A stretch of 64,000 bases of DNA from Carettochelys insculpta (GCF_033958435.1 NC_134161.1:3720001-3784000); one strand, 5' to 3'. Shown: positions 45,111 through 57,292, numbered from the stretch's first letter. Numbers and translations are program-made. The notes: generated by a model from the sequence alone, not told the origin.

Positions 45111-46649
45111 AACACCATCTTTCCCACCACAGGAGCTGTGCAAAACGCCTGAGCTCATGAACCAGAGTAAAAAGCTCAGGAGGCAGAGGCCACACACAGA
45201 CCTGTTGACATACATAAATAAGCATATAGATCATTTCTGGTTCTTTTTGCTAACCCTGCCAGTCAGCGACCAAGGCACAAGAGTGTTCTCATTGAGATAA
45301 ATACAGTGTAAAATGGTAATTAACGTGAGTGATTTCCCAGTCACAGTAGTTCTCCCAGGTTCCACTTCCCTTAATGCCCTTGCATTCAACTAGGGGAGGG
45401 AAAGAAAGGACAGTGTAAGTTTCAGAGCAGCACCAGACTGTTATCATTCAATATGAAGACAACTGTCTCCAAGAGGACCTCTCTCCTCCCCAGGAAGTAA
45501 CCTCTAATCAGCTCTGTTTTAGTAGCCCAGAAGGTCTCAAAGCATCCATCTAATAACACAAATAAAAACAATCTCATTTCCCAGCCATGGCATGTTAGCA
45601 AGACCTTTTCCTTTCCCCTTCTTTGCTGTGAAACAAGCATGCGGGGAGAGATGCACAGCTTTAAGCTGACCTATTAGCTTTCGCCCTTAGTTGTTTTCAT
45701 GCTTTCCTAAACCCAAGAAGCCACAGCTTTGAGCTATCAGTGCTGTGGGTGGCTGGCAAATCTAGTTAGCAGGTGAGATACAAAAGTCTCACAAGTCAGG
45801 TTTTCCAGCAAAGTGGATTTTGCAAATGCACAAAGGGAAAGTAAACCAGCTCTCCTGGAACGAGGACCCCAGAAGTTTTTCCCTGGCCACTGTTACAGGG
45901 GCTGGGGTTTCACTGCCCGAGATACAGAGCTGTGCTAAGAATACTGCAGTGACTGCAAAAGTAGCTTCCAGCTAAGATGGTATCTATGCTAAACCCATGA
46001 GTTTAGATAACAGGGACAAGATTTTGCAAGAGCAGCCAGTTCAGGGCCTCTTCTAGCCACTTGAAGGGACAGCAGTTTCAGCAGAGCTCCGCGCTGCCTT
46101 GCCATTACCAGTTCATCCATAGGCCAGTGACTCAACTGCATCATCACAACTGCTGCCAATTCAAGTGGGAAAAGATGTTATTGGGGTTACTCTTCAGGTT
46201 CCCAGTGCTGTGCTAGGTAGGAAGTGGATGTAGTAAATCCGGTCGCAGATAGTGGGCACCCCTAATGAGTGCCTGCCTGAAGACAGCCGTCTGGAAAATG
46301 GAAAAATGCCTGATTTCAGTTCATCCCCATTTCTAGACCCTGTCATTTTTAAGATCTTGGCCCTTGTTCTGATCTAGGCAGCACTTCCTCCCCCACCCTT
46401 CTTGTCTGTTCCAAGTGGAGGTGCTGAGATGCAGTGTAGAAAAGCTGAGCTCATGGTACCTTCAGCTGGGAGCAAACCCAGAAGGGAGATTTCATTCCAA
46501 CTATTGCAAATGCCAGAGGCTGACAAAACATCCAGCCATTTTGAAACTTTTTTGAGTGGAACCATGGCTCAGGAACATTGGAAGAGCTCCAGTCCTGGAA
46601 CCTGTCACACACACACAGCCAGTGATTTGGATTTCTCACTCACCACAAA
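45111..46649. other. unassigned unique sequence
   Basis: No feature is recognised. Confidence 0.45.
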
Positions 46650-46745
46650 AACATCAAGAAGTCCTGTGGCACCCTATAGACTAACAGATATTTTGGAGCA
46701 TAAGCTTTTGTGAGCAAAGACCCACTTTGTCAGATGCATCACAGA
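46650..46745 (-). mobile_element. PLE flanking-repeat piece, antisense, single arm
   Basis: AAGTCCTGTGGCACCCTATA, GATATTTTGGAGCATAAGC, TTTTGTGAGCAAAGACCCAC and TTTGTCAGATGCATC. On the minus strand the hammerhead boxes read CTGACAA and CAAAA, so G8 and G12 are both changed to A and the core is dead. No partner arm or terminal GAGAGGTAGCC string is seen. Confidence 0.8.
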
Positions 46746-47399
46746 AGCCCCCTGATACTTTTTGCACTCTCCTTTCTTTGCTTGGTGCTCACTGTGTGGA
46801 CAGATAGCTGTTAAAGGGAGCCAGCAGCCCACAGAACCTGGGTCCCTGGCCAGTGGGGAATTCCAAATCCAGGTTAGATGCCTCCCCAACCCCCAGGTTT
46901 CAGATGTGGACCCACTTTCCAAACTTCATAGTTTGCTCTGATCTCTGTAATGGCTTCAGACTTGACCAGCACCAAACTTCGAAGAGATTCAGATCTGGGG
47001 CTGGGCTTTTACACCACAGACCCTCTTGTCGGCTGTTAATTCAAGCCTGCTGTTAACAGGTTCCATCGCTGAGAACCCAAGTTCAGCTACAGTACGTCAA
47101 TGTGACAAACCCCACCACCCCAACGTCGTACATAGTAACTGCCTGCCTCTCTGCAGATTCTGCTGGGTTATGCTCGACCTAGATCCCACACAGAGTGCAC
47201 GTCTTTGTCCAGTGACTGCTGTGAACCACATGGTGACCTAGGGAATTAACCAGCCTTGAGTAAGATCTGTGTTTGGCTGGGCCATGCAGGCAACTAGCAC
47301 TGCAAAAACCAAGCTCAATGTAATTTCCCTGTGCTCTCCTTTTGTGTTAGTCCTTTGTCTCCAAACAGCTTCATTATGAATGTCCTATTACTTATCGTA
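46746..47399. other. unassigned unique sequence
   Basis: Nothing is recognised. Confidence 0.4.
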
Positions 47400-47960
47400 A
47401 GAGAAAATGTGTCTGGTCTTGTTGGTGAACAATAAACGGTTTAGATACAGCATGTTAATCTTTACCCTCCACCTTTAATCTAAAGTGTTAGCCCAAGCTT
47501 CGACTGGGGGCTCATCTAGATTACTTGTTTGTAGCAATAACACCCTTTTAATATGTTAAATGAGCAAGCAAATGAACCTTCCTCACACTTATGAGTTTTT
47601 AAAAACATCCCTTCTTTAGTGGCTGAAGGTCATTCTTGTGGCAGATTAATGCTTAACAACTAGGCCCCCTTTATTGTCTGGGGTCAGCTCTGCCGTTGTC
47701 GTAGCATATTAAAAAGTGCCTGCTTGCAACAGCGAGAACAATGCTGCTAGTTGGGGAAAAGTTAAAAGGCCCAGCAAAACGTGGTGATTCACGTCTCCCG
47801 TTCTCATTTAAACTCAGTCACTGGCATTAATGCTTTAATTTGTTGGGCATAAATGAATTTTAATCCCCATTATGTTGCCAGTAAATGGAGCTTTACCAGA
47901 TCAGTCTTGCTGTTCATCTTGCTTGTTGGGGACTGAGTTGCAACGGCTTTGCTCAAAGCG
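47400..47960. other. AT-rich repeat-free block, possible conserved non-coding element
   Basis: TTTTAATATGTTAAATGAGC, CATTAATGCTTTAATTTG and ATGAATTTTAATCCCC give homeodomain-type TAAT sites in a repeat-free stretch. The suggestion is by texture only. Confidence 0.25.
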
Positions 47961-48599
47961 ACGCCTGAGAGCAGAGAGATTTCCGGTTTGGGAGCCTGGC
48001 TGGTTAGAAGGGTGTTTATGCCAGCCGTTGGGCTGAGGCTGCAGATTTAAACCACTCCCAGAGCCCTCTGTCATTTGAGTGGGTTTGCTGTATGTGTGCC
48101 CAGCTCGTTGCTCTGTGCATCACGTTTGGTCCAGAGGTCGAAGCTTTCCCAAAGCAACTCTAAATGTGCTGTGTAATGCTGGCCAGAGACCAAGCAAGAG
48201 GGGTTCCATGCACTTGAACCACAGACAGAGTTCATTTCAGTCCCCCGCCCCAGCAGTGAACTCTTGGTTATTGGAGATTGGGTCCTTGCTCTTGCACAGA
48301 GGACAGGGAGCCAGGGGTAACCTCACCAGAATCGGTCATGAGAAATGAATTTGACCTGCCCTCCTGCTCAGCAGGGCTGCAGCCTCATCTCGGTACCATC
48401 CTACTGTCTCCGCCCTAGTGGCGAACCTCAGGGCAGCTTGCGGTGAGACCAGCCAGGAAAACCAGGTGAAACGTTTCTCAGTGCATTTTTGGGTGTGACT
48501 TGGACCCGGGAGCAAGGGACTTGATGTAGATCTCTGCTCAACTATCTTTTATCCTTAGGATTATGGGCACCCATTGTCCTGCTTTCTGAGTATCTCACC
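47961..48599. other. unassigned unique sequence
   Basis: Nothing is recognised. Confidence 0.4.
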
Positions 48600-48770
48600 T
48601 CAGTCAACGCACCTTTTACAATGCCCTAACCCCCTGTGATTTATGGGTGTATTATTAGCCTCATTTTACCAATGGGGAACCAAGGGACAAACAGCTTGTA
48701 TCAGAGATGGGTCTTAAAACCAGATGTCCTGAGTCCCAGTACAAAGCTTTATCCAGGGCAGCTCTCTTCC
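48600..48770 (-). repeat. MIR/CORE-type SINE fragment
   Basis: TTATTAGCCTCATTTTACC, AATGGGGAACCAAGGGACAA and CCAGATGTCCTGAGTCCCAG are antisense MIR with the CORE and part of the head. Confidence 0.65.
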
Positions 48771-51659
48771 TGAGCTTAGCACTCCCTCCCGCAACACCAT
48801 TCATGGGATTTGAGCTGAAGTGGAGGGAGCCTCTGTTCAGCTGACCTGGAAGTGCGGTCTCCATTCGGGCTTTCCCAAGATGGCCAGCAATGCAGATATA
48901 TTCCAGAGCCAACTATGCGGGTGCTTTTGATGAGTACACTGCTACCACATGAACAAGCTGGCCTGAGATTCAAAGCCCTCTAAGAGAGGCCAGCCTGCCA
49001 CTACCACCACCGTTGTCCTCTCAAGGTTTTTGTTTCTCCAAAATAACCGACTGGGTAACAATCTCTTCCCAGCTTTCTCCACCGCCGCTGGCTCGCTTCT
49101 TGCAGACCCAGCTGGAGGCCTTTAGAACTCATTGCAAAGTGGCAGGCTATCCCTGCAGTGAAACTTAGGCTCCTCTTTCCACTGAGCATCCAGCGAGAAC
49201 CTCTTCCGTCACTCCCCAAAGCCAAGAAGCCTTATCAAGCCGCTTGTAGAGCCCAGGCTTGGATAAGTGTGTCGCTGCTTCCTTATGCTCGGTGTGTCTC
49301 CTTGGATGCTATCGTACATTCTTCTCACTTCCCTGTTTGCTTTTCTTAGGGAGCTTGTGTCCTGGTGATCTATGAGTTGTTTGGAGAAGGAGTAAACACT
49401 ACTTATGCATTATATACATGTCTTGTCTGTTCCACTCAATAATACCATTCTTTAATATGCCCAGCAGTAGCTTTTTGGCTGCTTCTGCATTTTCTCCATG
49501 CCTGCTTGGGAACTGAGCACTTTTTGTTCTTCAGATAATTTAGGGGATTTCATTATATCCAAAACTTTGTTTCCACCACACTCTAAGAAAACAACCCTAC
49601 CCCCACCAGAGCCCAGAGTGTGTTGGCATCTGTTTGCAAAGATGTAAGAGAGCTGAGAATCGCTGAATCGGAGACCAAAGAAGAAAAGACAATGACACAC
49701 GAGTGCTCCTGGAATTCACTGCCCCATGCATTATCCGTAATTGGCTATGGGTTGGAAAGCTACGGGTGGTTTATGCATATATGTTTTTCCATATGCACAC
49801 AAGTGCATGCACCTAGGTGCGTCTGTGTCTCAGCCCCAGGGAGGGGTGTCTTTGTGAAAAGGGAGAAAATCGGCTTTGCTTTACGTAAGTGTCTGTTGTC
49901 ATCTCGGAAGATTCTTTGAGGAAGTAGGAGATTGAGAGGAAGATCGCTCACGGACAGACAATGGCCGCTGCAGGGAGGAGAACAGGCAACGCAATCACAG
50001 CTCCAAAGCAGCCCAACATGTCTAACGATCTCAGCAGTGGATTCTGCAGGTGCCTGGAAACCTGGCTGGATGGGACCGTGCCGCTTAGGCGAGGGAAATT
50101 GTCCATCAAAGTGGAGCTGATGCCAGGCCCTGGTGACAAGTAGCAGATCAGGGAGGCCAAGGACTACTTAAAAAAAGCTCTCTGAATCCCCTCCTCCCAG
50201 CCGCAAGGGCATGACATTGTGAGGCTGATTCATGAAAATCACTCAGAGCCCTTTCTATTGATATTGTTAGTTCCCTATATCCACAGGAGCCTTGGCCTCA
50301 TCACTGAACTCCATTATTTCACTTGTTATCTCTCCAGCCACACTAAATGAACCACTTGAGGTGCAGTACTTAAACAGGCTGCGGCATGCAGCATAGAGAA
50401 ACGTAACCACCCCGTGGCCTGTTCTCTCTGGCTCCTGTACTCACGGAAAGTCCTATGTTCACCTCCCCTCTGTTTGCTCAGCTCCTGCAGCAGCGCAGCA
50501 GGATGGGAATATTTGCCTAGGGAGCGTTCAGCTGAGCAGACGGAGTGGAAAAGCAAGAGAGGACTGGTTCTGAAGGCTATAGGCTGACCACACACTCTCT
50601 GTCTCTGCTACCTGGCAGGGTGCAGGTGACTTAGTTCATTGAGCTGTGTGCTCATCTCCTCATCCAAAGGTCCAAGGTTCTTGCTAATGCAGCTCACTGA
50701 GCACAGGGCCACTGATGTGGGTGGGAACAAGGGGGCAGCTGATCCAGGATCTGGCAATTTAAAAGGGCCGAGGGCTCCCAGCCACTGATATGTCAGCAGC
50801 TGCAAGGGTCGGATTCCTGGGGCCCTTTAAGTTGCTGCCAGAACCCCAGCAGCATGTGTGCGCGCCCTGCAGCCCTGGTAGGGCTGAAAGGGTGGCAGGA
50901 GAGGCTAGGCACCAGACTTGCCCCTTCCGCCAGAGGCTCCGCCTCTTCCACAGGGGGCTGGAATCAGCTCACTACAGGGTCGGGCAAAGTCTTAGTGTAT
51001 TGCCATAGCATGTGGGTTCACATCCCACCCCTGGGGTCCTGGCTGAGCTGCTGAAGTGATTTCAGGGGTCTTTCTAGTTTAAGTTCAATGAGCTTGAAAT
51101 CAGGCCTGCTGACTTGGGCTCGCACTGGTGACAGCACAGTTAAGCCAGTGGTGCGCGGCCCTCCCTCGCGCTCTGACCACATCATCGAGCCAGTCAGATG
51201 GGTGCAGGGACAGAATCCAAGACCTACAGATCAACAGCCACTCCTCGATCACGTGAGATTCCGTTAGTCATGGCAACGGCATGGCTTCCATCATCACAAG
51301 ACAGGTCTGGTGTTTCATTCAGCAGCACTCACCGGATGGGAACTCCTAGCTGACAGCACTGGGTGATGCTTCATCATTGATTCTGAGGCTGTACATTAAA
51401 CTCCTGCCTCCCCCACAGAACTGTTCCCTTCTCAAGCTGGTTATTGACACGACAGCAGAGAAGCATATGATGGATAGGCTGAGAAAACAACCCAGGGTCA
51501 TGCCTTCATCTACAAAGAGTAAATGATGCCGAGAGCAGAGACGCACACCCAGCCACACAAGCGCATGTGGGATGCACAAAGTGCATTCTTCCTTTGATGG
51601 AATGGTTCTTTAGGGTGCCTTGAACCCTGCTGTAAATAAAAGACTTGCTGGAGTGAATG
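48771..51659. other. mostly unassigned; weak GC-rich repeat at 50690-50900
   Basis: The part near 50750-50860 (GGGGCCCTTTAAGTTGCTGCC) weakly resembles the GC-rich dispersed repeat in inverted orientation. Elsewhere nothing is recognised. Confidence 0.35.
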
Positions 51660-51950
51660 TTAGTCACCCCCCTTCCGCTCAGCCCAAGGGGGAGAGAATA
51701 TCACGGCAGAGAGTCACTAATAGGGAACAACTTTGAGGCTATAAAGATGTTTGCTCCTTGTGCAATATTTCCTACGTTGATGTTGCAAGTTGGCAAATGG
51801 CTCTCCGATTGTCTTTTTCCAAAGGGCTTCATGCGGGAAAACTTTCCCAACTCTGAACAAATGCTGCTGCAGCGTAAATAAATAATGGAGGAGCAGTGGG
51901 GAGGAAAGCCCTTAAAGCTTTGGAAGAACAAAAGTACATCGCCTTTAGGG
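51660..51950. other. repeat-free block, possible conserved non-coding element
   Basis: The stretch with GTGCAATATTTCC, TTGATGTTGCAAG and GCAGCGTAAATAAATAATGG is free of recognised repeats and balanced in composition. Suggestion only. Confidence 0.2.
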
Positions 51951-52314
51951 AGCAGGTATATTCGGTGCTTTTATGGTATGCACGGTTGCTTGGTTGGCTG
52001 TAGTTGGGGTATAATGATAGATTCAGAAATACCAGGGAGTAAAACGTAATTTCTTTGGCCAGCTCCCCAATCAGTATGCTGTAATGGTGGTAACCTGCCT
52101 GACAGAAGCTGGAGGAGGGCTTAAAAGCATCCCAGCTTCCCTTATTGCCTGAATCAGTGTCTGCGAATTACAGCTTGACCTTACTCGGACAGAAATGTCA
52201 AACAAATCTTGTGCTCATTGCACACGGTTTGAGAGACGCACACAAATTCCCTTCCCTGGCCCACATTCCCAGCATCAATCTCTTTCATTTACTTGAAAAC
52301 AAGCAGCACCTTGT
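51951..52314. other. unassigned unique sequence
   Basis: Nothing is recognised. Confidence 0.4.
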
Positions 52315-52490
52315 ATCATCTTGTAGCACCCTAAATTTGTGAGTCTTTATTAGCTAATGAATTTTTGTGGGCAAGACCCACTTTTCAGATTTATTTACTG
52401 AATCAATAAATGTGTTAGTCTTCAATGTGCTACAGGACTGCTTGTTGTTTGTGAAGCTATAGACTATTGTGGCAACCCCTCTGAATCTCT
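52315..52490. mobile_element. PLE inverted pair, diverged
   Basis: Left antisense arm: TTGTAGCACCCTAAATTTG, TGAATTTTTGTGGGC, AAGACCCACTTTTCAG. Right sense arm: GTGTTAGTCTTCAATGTGC, TACAGGACTGCTTGTTG, and terminal GCAACCCCTCTGAAT. The hammerhead boxes are eroded (CTGAAAA and CAAAA on the minus strand). Confidence 0.7.
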
Positions 52491-52756
52491 AATTTACTTG
52501 GTGCCTCGATCCCTTTCTGGCAGCAAAGGGAGGTAGGTAGTGTTGTTTTTTGACATCAGTTTCCTATCGCTATCACTGGAAGCACATCTGGGATGCAATG
52601 TGGTCATTAAGAAGCCTCACGGTGGAATTATTAATAGGTCACATGAATAATCATCATCATCTTTAGAAGCTTACCGATGAGACCCAGTTATGCCCCATGA
52701 TCCCCCTTGACAATCTCCAGAGGTTAAAAATAGTGGGACAGAACACTGGTCTTGTA

Positions 52757-52964
52757 AAATTTGTTATAGCCACCAGTCTGGGGTCTCAGTGTTATGTGCC
52801 GTTACGTAACTCTATTTTACCTCGAATGTCTTCGAAGAGCGCAGTAAGCAGTGGAAGTGTGGGTAATGCTGCTCGACAATACTGACCTTCTGTGGTCTGA
52901 CAAATTTTCTCATGTGGAACCAGCCAGGTCCCAAGAGTGCCAGACTAGAGAGGTTTAAGCTGTA
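52757..52964 (-). mobile_element. TIR MITE, copy 2, one end missing
   Basis: GCCACCAGTCTGGGGTCTC, GCGCAGTAAGCAGTGGAAG, GACAATACTG and terminal AGAGGTTTAAGCTGTA match copy 1 in order. The other TIR is truncated or unrecognisable. Confidence 0.65.
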
Positions 52965-53959
52965 TCAGGATTGGCAATAAAAAAAAAAAAAAAAACAATC
53001 CCATTGGCCCATCTGCAGCAAGGGGGTCCAGTGAAGAGAGCTCCTGTTGCATGAACACCAAGACCGGCCATGCGGAGAGTTCAGCAGGTGCATGCCAAAA
53101 CTGACAGCAAAGAGTAATCCTACTGGTTAATTTCAGACAGTGAGGAGCAATCCCATTGACGAACAGAGTCATCAGCATAAAGGGGTCCCTCAGGCAAATC
53201 GGAGCTGGAGACGAGGTGACAAATGGGCAAAGCAGGGCTCAGGGATGGGACATTTTTAGTAAATGTCAAGCAGTGCCACATACTTTTGTTGTGGGCTTCC
53301 ACGTCCAAATAAGCACCTGGCAGCATCCTTGTAATGGGCACTGGCCCCACAGCTAGAGGAAAAACGCTCTTGGAGGTTGAAAAAAAGACCAAAGAAAATT
53401 CTGTGTCGCATCAGCATATTAGCGTTTCTTGGCGTGTCCCTTTGTCAGACAGGGCACAGCGCAGGTGGCCAGGGCCAGCTCATTTAACCAGCTTCTTCTT
53501 GTTCTATGTCTAATTCAACAAACTCCATAGCAACGCTTGAACTGCTCTGCTTACCTGACCCCACCTGACCTCATTGTTAACATGTTTCCTACTAAGTCAC
53601 TCTAATGCGAGTCTGAAATGCTGCACAAGCTCTTTGGACTCTGAATTATGCTGCCATGAGATACCAGCCCACAGCAAGGTGGGGTGACGGGTGGGGGAGT
53701 GGATGGAAAATTCCATCCTGCTCTGCCTGCAGTTTCTTCTTAGCTCTCTCTCCCCCATCTGCTGGGGTTTGTTTTTGGCAAGAGGATGAAGATGTGAGAA
53801 GTGGGAGAGTTGGATTTAGACATGTTCTCTGATTGGTGGTTTGAGGGGGAGGTGGGCAGGGGCAGAGGGATCAGATATGATTGACTGCTTTTAGGTGCGT
53901 TTTTTTTTTTTTAAATTAATAGCAGCAGTGTCTAAGAGGATGCTAAAGATGATTTATTG
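52965..53959. other. unassigned, with A-run at 52979-52995
   Basis: An A-run directly follows the MITE end. No gene is recognised. Confidence 0.4.
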
Positions 53960-54200
53960 TACACAGCGTCAAGGCCCCTACTGAGATCAGGGCCCCATTG
54001 TGCCAGGCCCTCTGTACACACCGCAGAGAAACAATTCCTTATCCCAAGGACCTGGCAATCTGCACACACAACTCACGGAGAGGGGAGGGGAAACTGAGGC
54101 ATGGAGAGAGAGGTCATGATCTAACCATGGTCGCAGAGGTGGTCAGCAGCAGTGCCAGGTGTGGACCCAGCCCAACTGTCTCTTTTTCTGTAACTATATT
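53960..54200 (-). repeat. MIR-like SINE, near complete
   Basis: CTACTGAGATCAGGGCCCC, ATTGTGCCAGGCCCTCTGTA, CCTTATCCCAAGGACCTGGC, GGGGAAACTGAGGCATGG, GTCGCAGAGGTGGTCAGCAG and GTGGACCCAGCC give the antisense element from 3' tail to CORE. It is the best reference in the window for the split element at 28555 and 32387. Confidence 0.75.
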
Positions 54201-54278
54201 GTGACAGCCCATCTACCTTGTCTGCTAGATGGCATTTCAACCCATGACCTGTCTTCCTGGAGAGCCCTGTAATTTAAT

Positions 54279-54590
54279 ATAGATTGAACCTCTTTGGTCT
54301 GGTACCCTCGGCACCTGACTGGTGCTGAACCAGAAAATTTACTAAACCACAGGAGGTCAATATTGTCTAGCAGCATTACCAACACTCCCACCACCTTCTG
54401 GGCTCTAACTTAGAGCTATGTAACAGCACAGAACGCAGAGAGTCAGGACTGGTGGCTGGAAACGAACTTTATAGGACTCGGGGAAACTTGGCCACACCCA
54501 TAAAAAGTAGGCATCTGGTTAAGTGAAATCTTTTTGGATCATGGATGTTGCTGGATCAGAGAGAGCCAGATTAGAGAGATTCAATCTGTA
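54279..54590 (+). mobile_element. TIR MITE, copy 3, complete
   Basis: The ends TATAGATTGAACCTCT and AGAGATTCAATCTGTA are inverted repeats bounded by TA. The interior CAATATTGTCTAGCAGCATT, CAGGACTGGTGGCTGG and AACTTTATAGGACTC is the inverse of copies 1 and 2. At 312 bp with no open frame it is a typical MITE. Confidence 0.75.
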
Positions 54591-54599
54591 TTATCATTT

Positions 54600-54860
54600 G
54601 ATTTGTAAGTATTATTAAATAAGGTGTTCCCTGAGTGGCCCCATTGCGCTGGCACAGTATAGTCACAGAAAAGAGACAATCGCTGCCCCTGAATGGCGAC
54701 AAGTTTCAGAGAACTAGCTGTGTTGGTCTGTTTCAGCAAAAACGAGGAAAAGTCCTGTGGCACCTTATCGTTTAGCACAATTATTTGGGCATAAGTTTTC
54801 GCTGTTCCTGCCCCTAACGGATTTGCAGTCTAAAATCCACAAACCTGTGAAGGGAAAGGA
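54600..54860 (-). repeat. MIR-like SINE split by a PLE
   Basis: GGCCCCATTGCGCTGGCAC and GACAATCGCTGCCCCT on the left continue as CTGCCCCTAACGGATTTGC and AGTCTAAAATCC on the right of the PLE at 54691-54807. Confidence 0.6.
54683..54815 (-). mobile_element. PLE piece, antisense, nested in a MIR with 8-bp target duplication
   Basis: CTGCCCCT is at 54683-54690 and 54808-54815 around the insert. It begins with AGTTTCAGAGAACTAGCTGT, has AAGTCCTGTGGCACCTTATC and GGGCATAAGTTTTCG, and is truncated just before the hammerhead stem II. Single-arm insert. Confidence 0.75.
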
Positions 54861-55032
54861 ACGGATATGGAGCACACCAACAGATTAGCATGGGCGAGCA
54901 TGGGGTGCAGTTGTGTAAATTACACATGGTGGTATTATTGACGGTCTTTGATTCAGGACAGTAGCAAGTGTTTGTTTTTTAGTAGCGCTCAGAGGAAAGG
55001 GAGTGGCCCTGCTCTGGAATGAAATAAATGAG

Positions 55033-55274
55033 ATGCAATGGGGGTGAATGACAAGAAGTCCTGGGGCCCCTTACAGACTAACAAATATTTTGGAGCATAA
55101 GCTTTTGGGGGCAAAGACCCCTTCATCAGATGACGAAGCAGGTCTTTGCCCACGAAAGCTTATGTTCCAAAATACCTGTTAGTCTGTAAGCGGCCACAGG
55201 ACTTCTTGTTGTTCTCGAAGATACAGACTAACATGGCTACCTCTCTGATACTTGTCACCATGCAATGGGGGTGA
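55033..55274. mobile_element. PLE inverted pair with exact 15-bp target duplication
   Basis: ATGCAATGGGGGTGA is at 55033-55047 and 55260-55274. Left antisense arm: ACAAGAAGTCCTGGGGCC, GGAGCATAAGCTTTTGGGGG. Right sense arm: CACGAAAGCTTATGTTCC, GGCCACAGGACTTCTTG, and terminal ACATGGCTACCTCTCTGATA. The arms meet near 55127 and share the CAGATGA bases at the junction. Left core: CTGATGA intact but GAAA changed to AAAA. Right core: GAAA intact but CTGACGA changed to ATGACGA. Confidence 0.9.
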
Positions 55275-55614
55275 CATTCACGCTTGTGCAGCGGGCCTGC
55301 TGTGGGGTCATGCACTGGTAAGTCCTATTTGCAAAAGCATCCATTATTTTGGCATTAAAATATGCCCAAGCACCCAGCTGTTCCTTAAGACACAATCCTC
55401 AAGCACTCAAACGTTAGGGAATGCCACAATGTATATGGCGCGTGCAGGATTAGCTTAACTCACTTGTATAAAATTTCAGCCCAAATGGATAAAATTCAGC
55501 CAAGTTATAAGCAGCTGAAAATAATCTGGGATGTGTCCAGCAGCCTTAACAATAGGTGCTGCTACTCACTCCGAGTCTAATAGAAGCTCTCGCTCCCAAC
55601 GGAGGCAAGTTATT
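55275..55614. other. unassigned unique sequence
   Basis: Nothing is recognised. Confidence 0.4.
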
Positions 55615-56265
55615 TTAAGCAGGTAGAAAAGAAAGCAGTGTCAAACATAGAGCCAATCCAAGAGAATACCATAACAATATCCTTCGCCATTGTTGTAGCA
55701 GCACCATTGCTGGTGAAGGAGATGGGCTTCCAGCTCCAAATCTCTGTTTATCTTCCCCCGAACTAAGTGTATCAGGACAAACTTTCTCCCCCTGTCTCCT
55801 GATATGATCAGGAACTCGCCCCTTGGGGTTTGGTCTCAGTGGCCCATTCAGTCCTTGAAGCTGCCAACAAGGAGGCCAATTAGCTTGAGTTGCAGCCGTG
55901 ATTCTATTTGAGCCGGAGAAGAAAATCCATATGAGCTGACACCTGAACAACAGAAGGGCAATGCCAGTAACTAGCAACAAAAGGCACTTTGTGCCTGAGA
56001 AAACAGAGCCTCGGGTTTTTGTGGTTGTTTTGTTTTTCCTTCTCTCCCCTTTGGGGGACCCTGTAATTTTGTTATTTACCAAGGAAGCGTTTTGTCGGCA
56101 GCACATCCTGCAGCCTGCCAAATGGCCCCACAAAGGGTTTCTGCTACGGATTTTTCTTCCCTGAGTTCCCAGTGGAAACAAGTCAAGATTAGTTTCCCCA
56201 CCCCTGTGCCCCCCATTGCCAGCTGAAAGAGAGTAACTGCTGTTGTTTACAGCTGGCATTGCCAC
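55615..56265 (-). other. 216-codon open frame, unrecognised
   Basis: This is the longest frame outside recognised repeats. Two hydrophobic stretches (LLLLVTGIALLLF and LLWYSLGLALCLTLLSFL) could span membranes. I recognise no family, no promoter and no splice support. One frame of this length in 64 kb on six frames is only mildly unexpected, so chance is the default reading. Confidence 0.15.
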
Positions 56266-57137
56266 GTCAGGTTCTCAGTGCTTTCTGACGGATAGGACAC
56301 TAGCCTAACTAGGGAATTGGAGAGCATGAACAAGAAAATATCCCATGACGGCCTTGGCTGCTTTCCCTTTTTTTTTTTTTTTTTTTAAATAATCCAGGCC
56401 AAGCAGCAGGAAGTAGGAGTATCCACACTGCACTTCAAGGGATGTCAGATAAGAGGAGCGACCACTAAGAACAGAACAAGCCAAGTGGGAGAAGTGGGCA
56501 GTAGAGAGAGATGCTGAAGGAATCGATACGGATGGACCCGAATACCCTGTGGTCTTCCTGCGCTGGGATTTAATCCACCTGTATAGCTGCACCGGTGCAA
56601 ACACCTTATCTGCGCATGATTGCAGAAGTGCAGGGTCATTTGCACTAGTGCAGTTTACCCTGACTTGAAACTAAATAGATTGTCAGGTGCAATGTTATGT
56701 TCATTGCATATGCACAGAAGAGTTAGATGGAAACAAGGACACTTGCTGGCAGGTCACAATGGAACAGGACTTTACCTCTTACAATTCAGAATGATGATGC
56801 ATAAGCACCTCTAAACAGTACAAGAACAAAGCAAGCTACTCCTCAAAAAAAGGAATAAAACTCACCCACCTAACTCAAGTTGTCTGTCCACAGACTGATC
56901 GCTGCTGGGAAGCCCAGATTTCAGGCTTTCCAACAAAGCCCCTATCCATGCCATCAGGACCGGGGGAGGGTGGGGGGACCCTGAATTTAAAATGACAGGT
57001 TATACTTTTCAACAGTTTTCAATGCACCACATGCAACTCAGCTGGCGTTGCATGTGCCTAGCTGCGTCCACACTAAAAGCATGCTCCCGTGATAACAGTC
57101 TCCCCAGTTCCTTTGGAGGTTAGACCAGGAGCAGGAC
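56266..57137. other. unassigned, with T-run at 56370-56387
   Basis: Nothing else is recognised. Confidence 0.4.
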
Positions 57138-57185
57138 TCATAGGATTCTGAAGCACCTTTGAAAGAGGTCATCTAGTCATCAGAG
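57138..57185 (-). mobile_element. possible CR1 3' end fragment
   Basis: CATAGGATTCTGAAGCACC followed by AAGAGGTCATCTAGTCATCAG resembles an antisense CR1 3' end. It is very short and diverged. Confidence 0.4.
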
Positions 57186-57292
57186 AAGTAGAGGAGGAGC
57201 CAAGATGCATAGTCTTTGCCACTGACTCTCTGTTGCTGGAGAAGTTAGGAGGATCAGACATTCCAAAATGTGCCCCCTCGTTATCAGTGACT

